Source: Halopseudomonas pertucinogena (GTDB lineage Bacteria > Pseudomonadota > Gammaproteobacteria > Pseudomonadales > Pseudomonadaceae). From it: a stretch of DNA of 64,000 bases. Positions 51,398 through 60,390 of the stretch are shown one piece after another. Position 1 is the first letter of the stretch; the number at the start of each line of letters is the position of its first letter. Both the position numbers and the translations under genes were made by a program. Location of the stretch: the NCBI RefSeq assembly GCF_014646575.1, contig NZ_BMNN01000001.1, positions 620,001-684,000 of the forward strand, in the 5' to 3' direction. Below the pieces are notes generated by a model. That model did not search any database. It had not been told where the DNA came from and saw only the letters and a program-made list of their open reading frames with translations.

Positions 51398-54244
51398 TCA
51401 GCCCACCACCAGGATGCGCAGCGCATCCAGCCTGATCTTCGCCTGACCCAGTACGTCTACACCCTGGGCGCGCTGTTTCTCCAGCGCATCGATCTCGCTC
51501 TGGCGTACCAGCGGGTTGACCTGCTGCAGCGCTTTCAGGCGGGTGATCTCCTCGTCCAGATCGCTGGCAAAGCGCTTGCCGGCCTGCTGCACCAGTTCGG
51601 CGTGCTGCACGTCAGCCAGGGCTTCCGCCCGGTCCAGCAGCTGTTCGACGGTATCGCGCTGGCTCTTGGCGATCTTGCTGGCCAGATGCCGGGGCAGGCT
51701 CTCGATCTGCGCTTCCAGGGTTTCGAAGGCGACCCGGGCGGCCAGATCATTACCATTGATGTCCAGCAGGCAGCGCACCGGGGTCGGGGGCAGGTAGCGC
51801 TGCAGCTGGAGATGGCGCGGAGCGATGGCCTCGCTGACGAACAGGCATTCAAGCAGCATGGTGCCGGGCTTGAGTGCCTTGTTCTTGAGCAGGGCCACGG
51901 AGCTGTTGCCCATGCTGCTGGACAGCACCAGGTCCATGCCACCCTGCAGCATCGGATGCTCCCAGGTAATGAACTGCATGTCCTCGCGGGACAGCGCCGT
52001 TTCCCGGTCGTAGGTGATGGTGACACCTTCCTCGTCACCCAGCGGGAAGCCGGCGTCCAGCATCCGCTCCCCGGGACGCAGCACCAGCGCGTTGTCCGAA
52101 TGGTCTTCGCTGTCGATACCGAACACGTCAAACAGCCGCTCCATGTACACTGGCAGCTGGAAGTCATTGTCCTGCTGTTCGATGCTGTCCATCATGCGCT
52201 GGGCATCCCCGGCGTGGCCGCGCGAATGCAGCTCCAGCAGCCGGTCGCGGCCGCGCTGCAGTTCGGCTTCAAGCTCGACCCGCGCCTGGCGGGCCTCTTC
52301 CAGCAATGCTGCCCAGATTGCCTGGTCAGGATGATCCAGCTGCTGCAGCAGCGCCGACCCGAAGCGGTGTTGCAGCGCGTTGCCGGTCGGTGCGGTGGCG
52401 CGGAAGGCGTTCAGCGCCTGGTCGTACCATTCGAAGAGATACTGCTGGGCCGTTTCCTCAAGGTAGGGCACATGCAGCTGGATGCTGTGTTGCTGACCTA
52501 TGCGGTCGAGGCGACCGATGCGCTGTTCCAGCAGATCCGGATGGCCCGGCAGGTCGAACATCACCAGATGATGGGCGAACTGGAAGTTGCGTCCTTCGCT
52601 GCCGATTTCGGAGCAGATCATCACCTGGGCGCCGAATTCCTCGTCGGCGAAATAGGCTGCCGCGCGGTCGCGCTCGATGATGCTCATGCCCTCATGGAAC
52701 ACGGTCGCCGGTATGCCGCTGCGCACGCGCAGGGCGTCGTCCAGGTCCAGGGCAGTCTCGGCATGGGCGCAGATCACCAGCAGCTTGCTGTGCCTGAGCA
52801 TCTTGAGGGTGTCGATGAGCCAGTCGACGCGGGGGTCCTCCTGCCACCAGGCGGTTTCCTGGGGCTCGAACTCATCCTGCAGTCCGACTTCCGGATAGAG
52901 CGCAGCGCGGCCCTCGATATCCTGATACTGAGGCGGGCAGGGCAGCGGGTAGGCGTGGAGCTGGCGTTCCGGGAAGCCGCTGACCACGGCCCGGGTGTTG
53001 CGGTACAGCACCCGGCCGGTGCCATGCCGGTCGAGCAACTGGCGAATGATGGCGCGGCGGGCTTCTTCGGCAACCGCCTCGTCGTCATCGGCCAGGCCGG
53101 CCATCAATGCCTGCGCGCCATCGCCCAGCCAGGCGGTCAGGGCTGCCCGGTCAGCATCGGCCAGCTGGCGGGTATCGAGCAGCCGCTGGACGGCCTCGGC
53201 CACCGGCTGATAGCGGCTGGTCTCCTCGCGGAATGCCTGCAGGTCGTGGAAGCGGTCCGGATCCAGCAGGCGCAGGCGGGCGAAGTGACTGGCCTGGCCG
53301 AGCTGCTCAGGAGTTGCGGTCAGCAGCAGCACGGCGGGGATGCGGGCCGCCAGCTGCTCGACCAGCCTGTATTCCGGGCTGGCGCCCTCCTCATGCCACA
53401 CCAGGTGGTGGGCCTCATCGACAATCAGCATGTCCCAGTCGCTGGCCTGCAGCCAGTCCGCTGCCTTTGCGTCCTGCAACAGGAACTCCAGTGACACCAG
53501 TGCAAGCTGCTCCTCGTCAAAGGGGTTGTCCTCGGCACCGGCGCAGCGGTCATGGTTGAACAGCGCAAAGCGCAGGTTGAAGCGGCGCAGCATCTCCACC
53601 AGCCACTGGTGCTGGAGGTTCTCCGGTACCACGATCAGCACCCGGCGCACGCGTCCGGTCTGCAATTGGCGATGGAGGATAAGCCCCGCCTCGATGGTCT
53701 TGCCCAGCCCGACCTCGTCGGCCAGCAATACCCGGGGCGCCACCCGGTCGGCCACGTCGCGGGCGATGTGCAGCTGGTGAGCGATGGGCTGGGTGCGTAC
53801 CCCGGCCAGGCCCAGCAGCGGCGAGCGCTGGATGCGGCAATGGTGGCGCAGGCTTTCGTAGCGCAGACTGAACCAGTTCAGCGGGTCGATCTGGCTGGCA
53901 AACAGGCGGTCGCTGGCCAGACGGAACTGGATGAAGTTGTCCAGCATCGTCTCGCTGAAGCCGTCCTCGGTGCCATCCTCCCGCAGACCGCGGTATTGCA
54001 GGAGGCCGTCCTTCTCGCTCACGTCACTGACCGTCAGCGTCCAGCCTTCGTGATGGGTGATGCTGTCGCCCGGGCTGAAGCGGACGCGGGTCAATGGGGC
54101 AGTGCGCAGCGCGTAATGGCGGGTCTCGCCGCTGGCAGGGAACAACAGGACAACCAGACGGCCATCCTGTGATAACACCGTACCCAGTCCCAGTTCCGAT
54201 TCGCTGTCGCTTACCCAGCGTTGTCCCGGGGTAAATACCGTCAT
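51398..54244 (-). CDS. rapA: RNA polymerase-associated protein RapA (HepA)
   Basis: RapA (948 residues; E. coli 968) is a Swi2/Snf2 ATPase that binds RNA polymerase and helps recycle it. N-terminal Tudor-like domains ('[20 protein letters not shown]') precede the helicase core: Walker A in '[17 protein letters not shown]' (about 170), '[16 protein letters not shown]', '[12 protein letters not shown]' and the C-lobe '[20 protein letters not shown]' with '[11 protein letters not shown]'. A C-terminal RapA-specific region with coiled-coil potential follows. ATG 54244 follows GCAGGAGTGGAAC; longer in-frame options add an unrelated leader. Confidence 0.96.
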   Translation of the reverse strand: MTVFTPGQRWVSDSESELGLGTVLSQDGRLVVLLFPASGETRHYALRTAPLTRVRFSPGDSITHHEGWTLTVSDVSEKDGLLQYRGLREDGTEDGFSETMLDNFIQFRLASDRLFASQIDPLNWFSLRYESLRHHCRIQRSPLLGLAGVRTQPIAHQLHIARDVADRVAPRVLLADEVGLGKTIEAGLILHRQLQTGRVRRVLIVVPENLQHQWLVEMLRRFNLRFALFNHDRCAGAEDNPFDEEQLALVSLEFLLQDAKAADWLQASDWDMLIVDEAHHLVWHEEGASPEYRLVEQLAARIPAVLLLTATPEQLGQASHFARLRLLDPDRFHDLQAFREETSRYQPVAEAVQRLLDTRQLADADRAALTAWLGDGAQALMAGLADDDEAVAEEARRAIIRQLLDRHGTGRVLYRNTRAVVSGFPERQLHAYPLPCPPQYQDIEGRAALYPEVGLQDEFEPQETAWWQEDPRVDWLIDTLKMLRHSKLLVICAHAETALDLDDALRVRSGIPATVFHEGMSIIERDRAAAYFADEEFGAQVMICSEIGSEGRNFQFAHHLVMFDLPGHPDLLEQRIGRLDRIGQQHSIQLHVPYLEETAQQYLFEWYDQALNAFRATAPTGNALQHRFGSALLQQLDHPDQAIWAALLEEARQARVELEAELQRGRDRLLELHSRGHAGDAQRMMDSIEQQDNDFQLPVYMERLFDVFGIDSEDHSDNALVLRPGERMLDAGFPLGDEEGVTITYDRETALSREDMQFITWEHPMLQGGMDLVLSSSMGNSSVALLKNKALKPGTMLLECLFVSEAIAPRHLQLQRYLPPTPVRCLLDINGNDLAARVAFETLEAQIESLPRHLASKIAKSQRDTVEQLLDRAEALADVQHAELVQQAGKRFASDLDEEITRLKALQQVNPLVRQSEIDALEKQRAQGVDVLGQAKIRLDALRILVVG

Positions 54245-54448
54245 GTTCCACTCCTGCCGTGCGTAAAGGGCGCTATGGTAACTGATAGGTCCGGGCACAC
54301 AAACCGCTGGCTGCACCTGAGGGGAAACCGGCAGATTGCGGGATTGTGAACCGGTTGGTATTTCGCCGTCTAAACAGAGAATAGATACAGCCGATAACAT
54401 TCATATGGCCGGCGATATGAGTCAGCCATAACGAAACGAGGTGTGAAC

Positions 54449-54721
54449 ATGCTTATTCCAGGAGTGCCCCCTGCCGGTGCGCAGCAGGAGGTGTTCAGAC
54501 CGGACCGTCAACCCAGGACCAGTGCCGCCGAAGGGCCAGCCCGGGACCCGCTCGCCGATCTGCCGGTGGAGCAGCAGGCATTCCATGGTGGGCATGATGG
54601 CGCGCAACCCGGTGAGTCGGAGCCGGAGTCAGCGGAGCCTGAACTGACCGTGGAGGCGGACCCAGCTGCGGCCGCACCGGATCTTCCGCGCAAGGGACTG
54701 CTGGTTGACATCCGCGCCTGA
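54449..54721 (+). CDS. Small Pro/Glu-rich hypothetical protein
   Basis: The 90-residue product has no recognisable domain: 'MLIPGVPPAGAQQEVFRPDR' leads into long Pro/Ala/Glu-rich stretches and ends 'LPRKGLLVDIRA'. It is probably disordered. GAGGTGTGAAC lies before ATG 54449, which makes translation plausible, and the codon bias fits. It is divergent from rapA and lies 44 bases before another small gene. I infer a real but uncharacterised gene. Confidence 0.5.
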   Translation: MLIPGVPPAGAQQEVFRPDRQPRTSAAEGPARDPLADLPVEQQAFHGGHDGAQPGESEPESAEPELTVEADPAAAAPDLPRKGLLVDIRA

Positions 54722-54765
54722 TCTTCCATAGGCTGACGCCGGCTTTAGCCCCTCAGGAGTCCGGC

Positions 54766-54948
54766 ATGTCCGAGTCAACCGAATCCGCCGCGGTGGTCGA
54801 TCTGGCCGCAGCGCGCCACGAGCGCAGGCACGACATCCACGAAGCGCGCCTGGCGGAGGTTCGCAGCGCCTTCGAGAAGGCCTTTCCCCTGCCTGCCGTC
54901 AGTCCCGTGAAGAAGCGCCGGACGAAAAAGAAGTCGAAGAAGCGCTGA
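54766..54948 (+). CDS. Small protein with Lys/Arg-rich tail
   Basis: The 60-residue product has a helical middle ('DLAAARHERRHDIHEARLAE' and 'RSAFEKAFPLPA') and ends with a very basic run, 'KKRRTKKKSKKR'. It has no known domain. Similar short proteins with lysine tails occur in Pseudomonas; nucleic-acid binding is a guess from charge. CTCAGGAGTC precedes the ATG. A perfect ANR/FNR box begins 12 bases after its stop and belongs to the next gene. Confidence 0.6.
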   Translation: MSESTESAAVVDLAAARHERRHDIHEARLAEVRSAFEKAFPLPAVSPVKKRRTKKKSKKR

Positions 54949-54960
54949 TCCTTCCTTTAA

Positions 54961-54974
54961 TTGATCCTGATCAA
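54961..54974 (+). promoter_or_regulatory. ANR/FNR box upstream of the ccoM-like gene
   Basis: TTGAT-CCTG-ATCAA matches the FNR/ANR/DNR consensus TTGAT-N4-ATCAA with no mismatch, inside a larger palindrome AATTGATC-CT-GATCAATT. A -10-like TAATCT lies at 54998-55003. A start near 55009 would put the box centre at -41.5, the position of a class II FNR-dependent promoter. Confidence 0.8.
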
Positions 54975-55033
54975 TTACCCGGACATCCTTCATGGGTAAT
55001 CTGCACTCATACACGGATGCGGAGATGCCCACG

Positions 55034-55156
55034 ATGTTTATTGATGACGCTGTGATTGCCGGCTTGCTTACTGTCGGCCTTATGGTTGTTTTCCTCGCCG
55101 GGGTAGGCGTATTCATCTACAAGGACGCGCAGAAAGGCCGTAACCGGAACACCTGA
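55034..55156 (+). CDS. ccoM: Probable cbb3 oxidase small subunit CcoM
   Basis: This 40-residue protein is a single membrane helix: 'MFIDDAVIAGLLTVGLMVVF' continues with 'LAGVGVFIYKDAQKG' and a short basic tail. It closely resembles, from memory, the 37-residue CcoM subunit found in the cbb3-type cytochrome c oxidase of P. stutzeri, which lies outside the main oxidase complex genes and helps assembly or stability. Length, the 'VTVGLM' and 'FI-[WY]-KD' pattern and membrane topology agree. GGAG precedes the ATG. A perfect ANR box sits upstream and a terminator follows, so it is a single-gene, oxygen-regulated unit. Confidence 0.7.
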   Translation: MFIDDAVIAGLLTVGLMVVFLAGVGVFIYKDAQKGRNRNT

Positions 55157-55194
55157 ATTCCTGATTTTCAACGTGCATGGCTCGCAAGGCCTTC

Positions 55195-55226
55195 GGCGGT
55201 TGCCCTCTGGGTAACCGCCTTTTTTT
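55195..55226 (+). terminator. Rho-independent terminator after the ccoM-like gene
   Basis: GGCGGTTGCCC pairs with GGGTAACCGCC around a TCT loop (one G-U pair), followed by seven T residues. It is one of the best terminators in the window. Confidence 0.92.
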
Positions 55227-55241
55227 GTCCGCCGCCGGGCC

Positions 55242-56405
55242 TTAATCCAGAATGATGTGCGGCAGGAAGCGGGAGGTGTCACGGGTGATTGCGGTGCTGT
55301 CTTCGCGAATGCCGATGCCCACGGCTTCCCCGCCCACCACCCAGCTGCCGATCAGGCAGTAGTTGCCGTCAAAACGGGGCGGGGGATGCCAGCTCTGGAT
55401 GATGGTCGGCAGTTGACCGTAGGGCCCCGGCACCTGCTCTTCGGGGCCAGCCGGTGTCTCGATGGAGATGTTCGCTCCCTCCCGGGAGAACAGCGGCTTG
55501 CGCACCCAGCGCGACAGCGGCGTATCGTCGTCTACCTCACCATCGAACCAGGCAGGCAGCAGGTTCGGGTGGCCGCGGTGGCGCTCCCACAACAGCGGCA
55601 ATATCCCTTTGTTGGACAGAATCAGTTTCCATGCAGGCTCGATGAACTGAGTGAGACTGGCGGCGGTGTGGGTGGCGAAATCCTCCTGCCACAGCCACTC
55701 CCAAGGGTACAGTTTGAACAGCTGTTCGATGGGTTCGCCTGCCAGGTCGACGAAGCGGTTGTTCTGATCCAGACCGATGTCGTCCATGAACATGGTGGCG
55801 GGTATCAGCCCGGCCTGCCGTGCACAATCGGCGAGGTATTCGATGGTGCCGGCGTCCTCGAGATGATCGCGGCAGCACGCCAGATGGAAGGGGCGATTGG
55901 TGCGTCCTATATGTTCCAGGCGCTCTATCAGCGCCTCCTGCAAGCGGTTGAACTGGTCGGCTTCAGCGGGCAGCTCGCTCCGCGCGATCTGCTGTTCGAG
56001 CCACAGCCACTGGAAAAAGCCGGTTTCGTACAGCGACGTGGGCGTGTCCGCGTTGTATTCATAGAGTCGCGCCGGCCCTGCTCCGTCGTAGGCGAAATCC
56101 ATCCGGCCGTAGAGTGAAGGTTCCGAATATTGCCAGCTGCTGATGATCAGCTCCCGAGCTGACGCTGGAATGGCCAGCCGATCGAGCAATTGCTCGCTGC
56201 GCACAACTTCGTCCACCAGCGCAAGGCACATTTGGTGAAGCTCTTCGGTGGGTGCTTCAAGGTCATTTTCGATTTGTTGCAGGGTGAACCGGTAGTAGGC
56301 CGTCTCGTCCCAGTAGGGGGCGCCGTCAAGCGTATGAAAGCGAAAACCGTACTTTTCAGCCTGATTCCGCCAGTCCGGCCGCTCGGCTGTCCCGATACGT
56401 AGCAT
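55242..56405 (-). CDS. Glutathionylspermidine synthase-like ATP-grasp protein (YgiC/YjfC)
   Basis: The 387-residue protein has the preATP-grasp and ATP-grasp fold of the synthetase domain of E. coli Gss, as do YgiC and YjfC (about 386). Landmarks are 'WYSEPSLYGRMD'-like 'WQYSEPSLYGRMDFAYDG', 'YEYNADTPTSLYETGFFQW', 'KLILSNKGILPLLWERHRGH', 'WVRKPLFSREGANI' and 'YCLIGSWVVGGEAVGIGIRE'. No amidase domain is present. It should join a peptide or glutathione-like acid to an amine using ATP, but YgiC and YjfC are not proven to make glutathionylspermidine. ATG 56405 has AAAGGAT before it. The ygiB-like gene starts divergently 142 bases away. Confidence 0.85.
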   Translation of the reverse strand: MLRIGTAERPDWRNQAEKYGFRFHTLDGAPYWDETAYYRFTLQQIENDLEAPTEELHQMCLALVDEVVRSEQLLDRLAIPASARELIISSWQYSEPSLYGRMDFAYDGAGPARLYEYNADTPTSLYETGFFQWLWLEQQIARSELPAEADQFNRLQEALIERLEHIGRTNRPFHLACCRDHLEDAGTIEYLADCARQAGLIPATMFMDDIGLDQNNRFVDLAGEPIEQLFKLYPWEWLWQEDFATHTAASLTQFIEPAWKLILSNKGILPLLWERHRGHPNLLPAWFDGEVDDDTPLSRWVRKPLFSREGANISIETPAGPEEQVPGPYGQLPTIIQSWHPPPRFDGNYCLIGSWVVGGEAVGIGIREDSTAITRDTSRFLPHIILD

Positions 56406-56435
56406 GGGATATCCTTTCCACATTGTATAAAGCTG

Positions 56436-56481
56436 AAAAGTGTAGCTCTACAAGCGCAGAGTGTGAAGTTGATACACTTTT
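56436..56481. repeat. Inverted repeat in the ygiC/ygiB divergent region
   Basis: AAAAGTGTA (56436-56444) and TACACTTTT (56473-56481) form a perfect 9-bp inverted repeat, with centres 37 bases apart. It lies between two divergent genes, where an operator would be expected. Confidence 0.4.
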
Positions 56482-56547
56482 GGAGTTTGATACTCAGGTA
56501 TCCTTAGCTCGGATTTTCCGCGGTCAGATCAAGGTAAGGGACTACCC

Positions 56548-57258
56548 ATGGTTTCCACGCAAGCGGTTGGCGCCGCGCTAGAAGCTCGCACTCGTCGTCA
56601 GAAGCGTTCCCAGGTCGTCGGTCTGGTTCTCATGGGAGTTACGCCGCTGGTGGTGCTGGGGATCGACCCGCTGCATAGCGAGGTGCGTGTTTTTTCGGGT
56701 GTGGTGGATTGCCAGCATCATTTGCCGAACGCCGCCGCCTATTGCGCTGAGTTGGATTCCGAAGCCGCTTCCCGGCACCTGAGCATGGCGCCGCGCTACA
56801 GCACTCGCGAACAATGCGAAGCAGATTTCGCCCATGTGGCGGCGTCCCATGATTGTCGCAAGGGCTGGTGCGCCGCAGCTAGCTTGTCGGTGTGCGAACG
56901 CACCGAGGATAACCAGTTTCGGCCAGCCTACAACGGCTTTCTGGTCGAGCAGCCTACGCTCGATGATGCCCGCCGAGGCAGTCGGCCCAGCGCTGCGTCC
57001 CTGTCCGAGCAGGAACTGCAGCCAGCCTATGGAATGTCTCAAGATGTGCTGCATGGGGGCTACTACCCATACAGTTACATCCCTTTCCATTCGCACTTCG
57101 TTACCGCAAACGCTCAATACCTGGCCCCGCGCGGGCATCGTGAGTCCCTTACCCTGAGGCGCAGTCAGCTGGCCCCTGGCGCCGCACATGCCGGCCCGAT
57201 CCAGCGCGGCGGGTTCGGTGCTACCGCGCGGCAGACCATGCAGGCGGCAGCAAGTTGA
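56548..57258 (+). CDS. DUF1190 (YgiB/YjfM-like) protein
   Basis: The 236-residue protein has one hydrophobic segment (about 23-42, 'VVGLVLMGVTPLVVLGI') rather than a lipoprotein signal. Its body follows the DUF1190 plan: a 'VVDCQHHLPNAAAYCAELDS' segment comparable to the cysteine-containing start of YgiB, 'APRYSTREQCEADF', and near the end 'QRGGFGATARQTM', which mirrors the 'RGGFG' motif of YgiB. Extra cysteines suggest disulfides outside the membrane. In enterobacteria ygiB pairs with ygiC; here the ygiC-like gene is divergent. It overlaps the next gene by four bases. Function unknown. Confidence 0.7.
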   Translation: MVSTQAVGAALEARTRRQKRSQVVGLVLMGVTPLVVLGIDPLHSEVRVFSGVVDCQHHLPNAAAYCAELDSEAASRHLSMAPRYSTREQCEADFAHVAASHDCRKGWCAAASLSVCERTEDNQFRPAYNGFLVEQPTLDDARRGSRPSAASLSEQELQPAYGMSQDVLHGGYYPYSYIPFHSHFVTANAQYLAPRGHRESLTLRRSQLAPGAAHAGPIQRGGFGATARQTMQAAAS

Positions 57259-58160
57259 ACGGGTGGTATCTGGGCTGGCTGGTGCTGGCGTTGGGTTTGC
57301 ATTGGGGGGCTGTGCCGACGGCGCTGGCGGACGAGGACCAAGTGCAGGACCCGCTCGCCGTCGAGCTTCACCAGGCTCTTCGCGAAGCCCCAGCTGCGCT
57401 GCGCTGGTTGATGCCCAACGAGCACAAGCCCGTCAGTCACACCGAGGTGGGAATAGGGCCAGACAGCTGTGCCTTCCCGCAGTGGGCACCGCCGTCCCCC
57501 TCCGGACAACCACGGCTGCTGGTGCGCTGCGGCACGCTGCTGCTAGGTGAGCATGGCATGACCCGGGTCAGCACACTTGCTTCCTGGGTACGCACCGAGC
57601 AGGGCTGGGGGCCAGGCCAGCTGGTCTCAGTTCGGTATTTGTCCAGAGCCTTCGGCCGCAGTCTTGGCTCGCCACCGCCCATCATCTGGCACAACGGCTG
57701 GGAAGCAGACCTCTTCGCGCGAGCGTTCAGCCTGATGTCGGTGCGACAGATCCGCGAACTGCAGATGCTGCTCAACTCCTATGAGCCCACGAACGAAGCC
57801 CTTGTTGCACTTGACCAGTGGCGCACCCTGTCCTGGCCCGATGGGGTTCTGGGGTTGCGCGCCGATGGCAGTCTGCTATTGCAAAGGGGAAGTCTGGCGG
57901 GGGTCGGTGATCTGGTGGAGCGTCTCGCTGAGCAGTCGGCGGCACTGCCAGCCGGCGTGACGGGGCTGATCCGCCCTGCGGCGGCCAAGTCGCCCCCGGG
58001 CAGGCCGATGTTCATGCTGCAGATGATCGAGACAAAGGACTTGTGGTATGCGGTTGCTCTGACCGATGGGCCAACGGACAGGGCCGGAGGTACGGTGCAA
58101 CTGCTGCGTGGCGAGCCGCATTTTAATCTGGTGCTGGTATCGGTAGAGAGGACCCTCTGA
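57255..58160 (+). CDS. Exported hypothetical protein, 301 residues
   Basis: I do not recognise this protein. A hydrophobic N-terminus ('LGWLVLALGLHWGAVPTALA') looks like a signal peptide cut near residue 25. The mature part has 'PDSCAFPQW', 'RLLVRCGTLLLGEHGMTRVS', 'IIWHNGWEADLFARAF' and a C-terminal beta-rich 'RPMFMLQMIETKDLWYAVAL'. Two cysteines lie close together. Translation appears to begin at TTG 57255, overlapping the DUF1190 stop, with AGGCGG upstream. It belongs to the same run as the DUF1190 gene and the next membrane protein, so a joint envelope role is inferred. Confidence 0.6.
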   Translation: MNGWYLGWLVLALGLHWGAVPTALADEDQVQDPLAVELHQALREAPAALRWLMPNEHKPVSHTEVGIGPDSCAFPQWAPPSPSGQPRLLVRCGTLLLGEHGMTRVSTLASWVRTEQGWGPGQLVSVRYLSRAFGRSLGSPPPIIWHNGWEADLFARAFSLMSVRQIRELQMLLNSYEPTNEALVALDQWRTLSWPDGVLGLRADGSLLLQRGSLAGVGDLVERLAEQSAALPAGVTGLIRPAAAKSPPGRPMFMLQMIETKDLWYAVALTDGPTDRAGGTVQLLRGEPHFNLVLVSVERTL

Positions 58161-58162
58161 TC

Positions 58163-58882
58163 ATGGCCGACATTAAGGTGCAAGCACAGCAGGATGCGGT
58201 GCCGGTTGAGCTCAGGCAGCTTCTGGCGGGCCGGAAGGGAGAGGAAGTGCTGTTGTTGATCGGCGAAAACAGCGTGGCGACGCAGACCTTGGTGGTCTGG
58301 TTTCCGCTGCTGGCGGCGCTGGTTCTATGTTACAGCGCTCCCTTTGACCAGACTGGCTGGGGTCGGATCAACCTGCTTCTTATATTGAGTATATGGCTCA
58401 GCATCTGGCTGGCGCTTGCCTTATTTACCCTGGCAGCGGGCGCCGGCCGGCATTTCTACACGCTGGACCTGGATCAGCGTCGTCTCACACATCTGAATTC
58501 TGGGGCATCCGCCGTGCTCCAGCCTGGGGACAGCGCCGCCGACAGTCTTGACGAGCTGCTGGGAGGTTGGAAGCTGCCGGTCGATGCCGGCACCCTCGGT
58601 GGGCTGACGGTGGATCAGGCGCTGGCGATTCCGGAATGGGAGCTACCGTCGCTCATGCAATATTTCCGGGGGGAACAAGCTGGCCCGTTGATCGCGGCGG
58701 GCTTGATTGCTGGGATATGTGGCCTGCCTGCGCTGTTGATGAGCAGCAGCTGGGGGGCAGCCTTCACTACACTGGGTGCTCTGCTTGCTGCACTGGTCCT
58801 GGCTGGGGTGCTGAAGTGGGCCTTGGACAGCCGGCAGTATCGGTTGCTGGTGGGCGCAGTCGGACGCTCTGCCGAAGTGTGA
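58163..58882 (+). CDS. Hypothetical membrane protein, 239 residues
   Basis: I do not recognise this protein. Two membrane segments occur near 44-60 and 70-96 ('LLLILSIWLSIWLALALFTL'). A soluble part follows ('HFYTLDLDQRRLTHLNSG'), with two more segments near 172-190 and 197-215. The layout, two membrane pairs around an intervening beta-type region, recalls membrane-associated PH-like or YdbT-style proteins, but I see no firm motif. It starts two bases after the stop of the 301-residue gene, so the two are almost certainly co-translated. Confidence 0.6.
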   Translation: MADIKVQAQQDAVPVELRQLLAGRKGEEVLLLIGENSVATQTLVVWFPLLAALVLCYSAPFDQTGWGRINLLLILSIWLSIWLALALFTLAAGAGRHFYTLDLDQRRLTHLNSGASAVLQPGDSAADSLDELLGGWKLPVDAGTLGGLTVDQALAIPEWELPSLMQYFRGEQAGPLIAAGLIAGICGLPALLMSSSWGAAFTTLGALLAALVLAGVLKWALDSRQYRLLVGAVGRSAEV

Positions 58883-59070
58883 CAGCTCGCAGTTCCTGCG
58901 TGGCGTACAAAGTACAGCTCGTGCATGTGGAAAGAACAACCGGTTTTGAGAGCTGGTGGGCATTTGAAGTCCGTCAGCCTCGCTTTGCCCCGCTGGGGCG
59001 GTATCATTCCAGCCGGACCGGCAGATGGCCATCTGCCAACTGCCTCAGTGGCTTTATCAGGGAAGAAATT

Positions 59071-59535
59071 ATGTCTGAAACATCCTTCAACCGACCAATC
59101 ACTATCGACGATCTGCCGGCCACGCTGCAGCTGAACGGAACCGACGCTTCCACCTGGCCCGGCACCGCTCTCGTTATAGTCGGGGTGATCATGCTCCTGC
59201 TCGGTGGGGTGACGTTGCTAACGGGGCCGGACTACATCAGTTACAACCCGGCGGTGGGCATGACCTTCGAGCAGATGATCCAGGCCTACCCGGGGCCGAT
59301 AGTCTCGGTCGGGTTGCTGATCATTGTCGCGGGCCAAGCTGTCAGCGGTTCCATCTCCAAGGGCAACGCCGAAGCTCTGGCCGAACAACTAGCCAGCCGC
59401 GTGAGTATTCCCGATGAGGATATTCCGGAAGGTTATCAGCTGCACCTGGAGGGGCATGGCGGTCCCCACTATACTCTCAGGCTGGTCGCGATCGAAGAAC
59501 TCACCGAGCGCGTTTCCGAGAGTGAACAGGGCTGA
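59071..59535 (+). CDS. Hypothetical membrane protein, 154 residues
   Basis: I do not recognise this protein. It has two membrane segments, 'ALVIVGVIMLLLGGVTLL' (about 33-50) and 'IVSVGLLIIVAGQAVSGS' (about 75-92), then a soluble C-terminal part with 'IPEGYQLHLEGHGGPHYTLR'. GGGAAGAAATT precedes ATG 59071. The reading frame is open further upstream across the previous gene, but that extension has no ribosome site. A 188-base non-coding gap separates it from the 239-residue gene, so it may have its own promoter although it lies in the same direction. Confidence 0.6.
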   Translation: MSETSFNRPITIDDLPATLQLNGTDASTWPGTALVIVGVIMLLLGGVTLLTGPDYISYNPAVGMTFEQMIQAYPGPIVSVGLLIIVAGQAVSGSISKGNAEALAEQLASRVSIPDEDIPEGYQLHLEGHGGPHYTLRLVAIEELTERVSESEQG

Positions 59536-59630
59536 TAGCGCGGGCTGAAGAGGTATCGTCGCGGGTCGGCGTTTCTGCCAGCCGGGTTTCTCCGTTACAC
59601 TTGCGCTGTCGCTCTGCTCTGGGTCTTGTC

Positions 59631-60257
59631 GTGACGCTGCCTCCTTCGTCTCCTGTTTTACGCCCCCGGTGCGGCTGTTGCCGCCGTCCTGCCGGGTACT
59701 GCGTATGTCACTTGCTACCGCATATCACCGCCTGTACCCGGATTCTGGTAGTGCAGCACCCTGACGAACGCAGGCATGCGCTGAACACCGCCCGGCTGCT
59801 GGTCGCGGGCCTGACAAACGCTGAGCTGCTGGTGGCCGAGACGCTGTCGACCCAGTGGTGCAGGCGGCTGGCAGATCCGAATTGGCACACCGAGCTGTTG
59901 TTTCCCGGGCCTGCGGCTTCGGTGCTTGCGGCTGGAGCGCCGCAGCGGCCGCGGCAGCTGGTCCTACTCGACGGCACTTGGCCCAAGGCCCGCAAGCTAT
60001 TGCATGTGAATCCGGTATTGCAGGCGTTGCCACGGGTGGCCCTGCCGGAAGGGCTGCAGAGCCGTTACCGGCTGCGCAAGGCACCCATGGCCGGTGCGCT
60101 GTCGACCATCGAAGCGGGCATGCATGCGCTGCAGATAATTGAGCCCCAGACCGACTTCAGCCCGCTGCTGGCATCCTTCGATGCGCTGATCGAGAGTCAG
60201 ATAACGGCAATGGGTGCGGAGGTCTACCAGCGCAACCACAAGCCCCAGCCATGCTGA
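59631..60257 (+). CDS. DTW domain protein (TapT-type tRNA modification)
   Basis: The 208-residue protein has the DTW-family zinc-like cluster near the N-terminus ('RCGCCRRPAGYCVCHLLP') and the signature 'LDGTWPKARKLL' near residue 110, followed by 'SRYRLRKAPMAGALSTIEA'. E. coli TapT (YfiP) of this family adds an aminocarboxypropyl group from SAM to a tRNA uridine. The start is uncertain: I use GTG 59631 ('MTLPPSSPVLRPRCGCC'), while a TTG at 59601 is also in frame. It is a single gene between two plus-strand neighbours. Confidence 0.85.
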   Translation: MTLPPSSPVLRPRCGCCRRPAGYCVCHLLPHITACTRILVVQHPDERRHALNTARLLVAGLTNAELLVAETLSTQWCRRLADPNWHTELLFPGPAASVLAAGAPQRPRQLVLLDGTWPKARKLLHVNPVLQALPRVALPEGLQSRYRLRKAPMAGALSTIEAGMHALQIIEPQTDFSPLLASFDALIESQITAMGAEVYQRNHKPQPC

Positions 60258-60390
60258 GTTGCCCACATTCGTGACAGTGATATTGCTGTTTACCGCTCCT
60301 CGCTGCCGGGCCGTCCGGCTAGACTGGCGCCAAAGAGCCTGATTGAGACAAAAACAACAAGTGGCTCGGCATGGGTGATATGGAGACGGT

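Noticed and set aside
58567-59070. N-terminal extension of the 154-residue membrane protein
   Set aside because: It overlaps the preceding gene in another frame and lacks a ribosome site.
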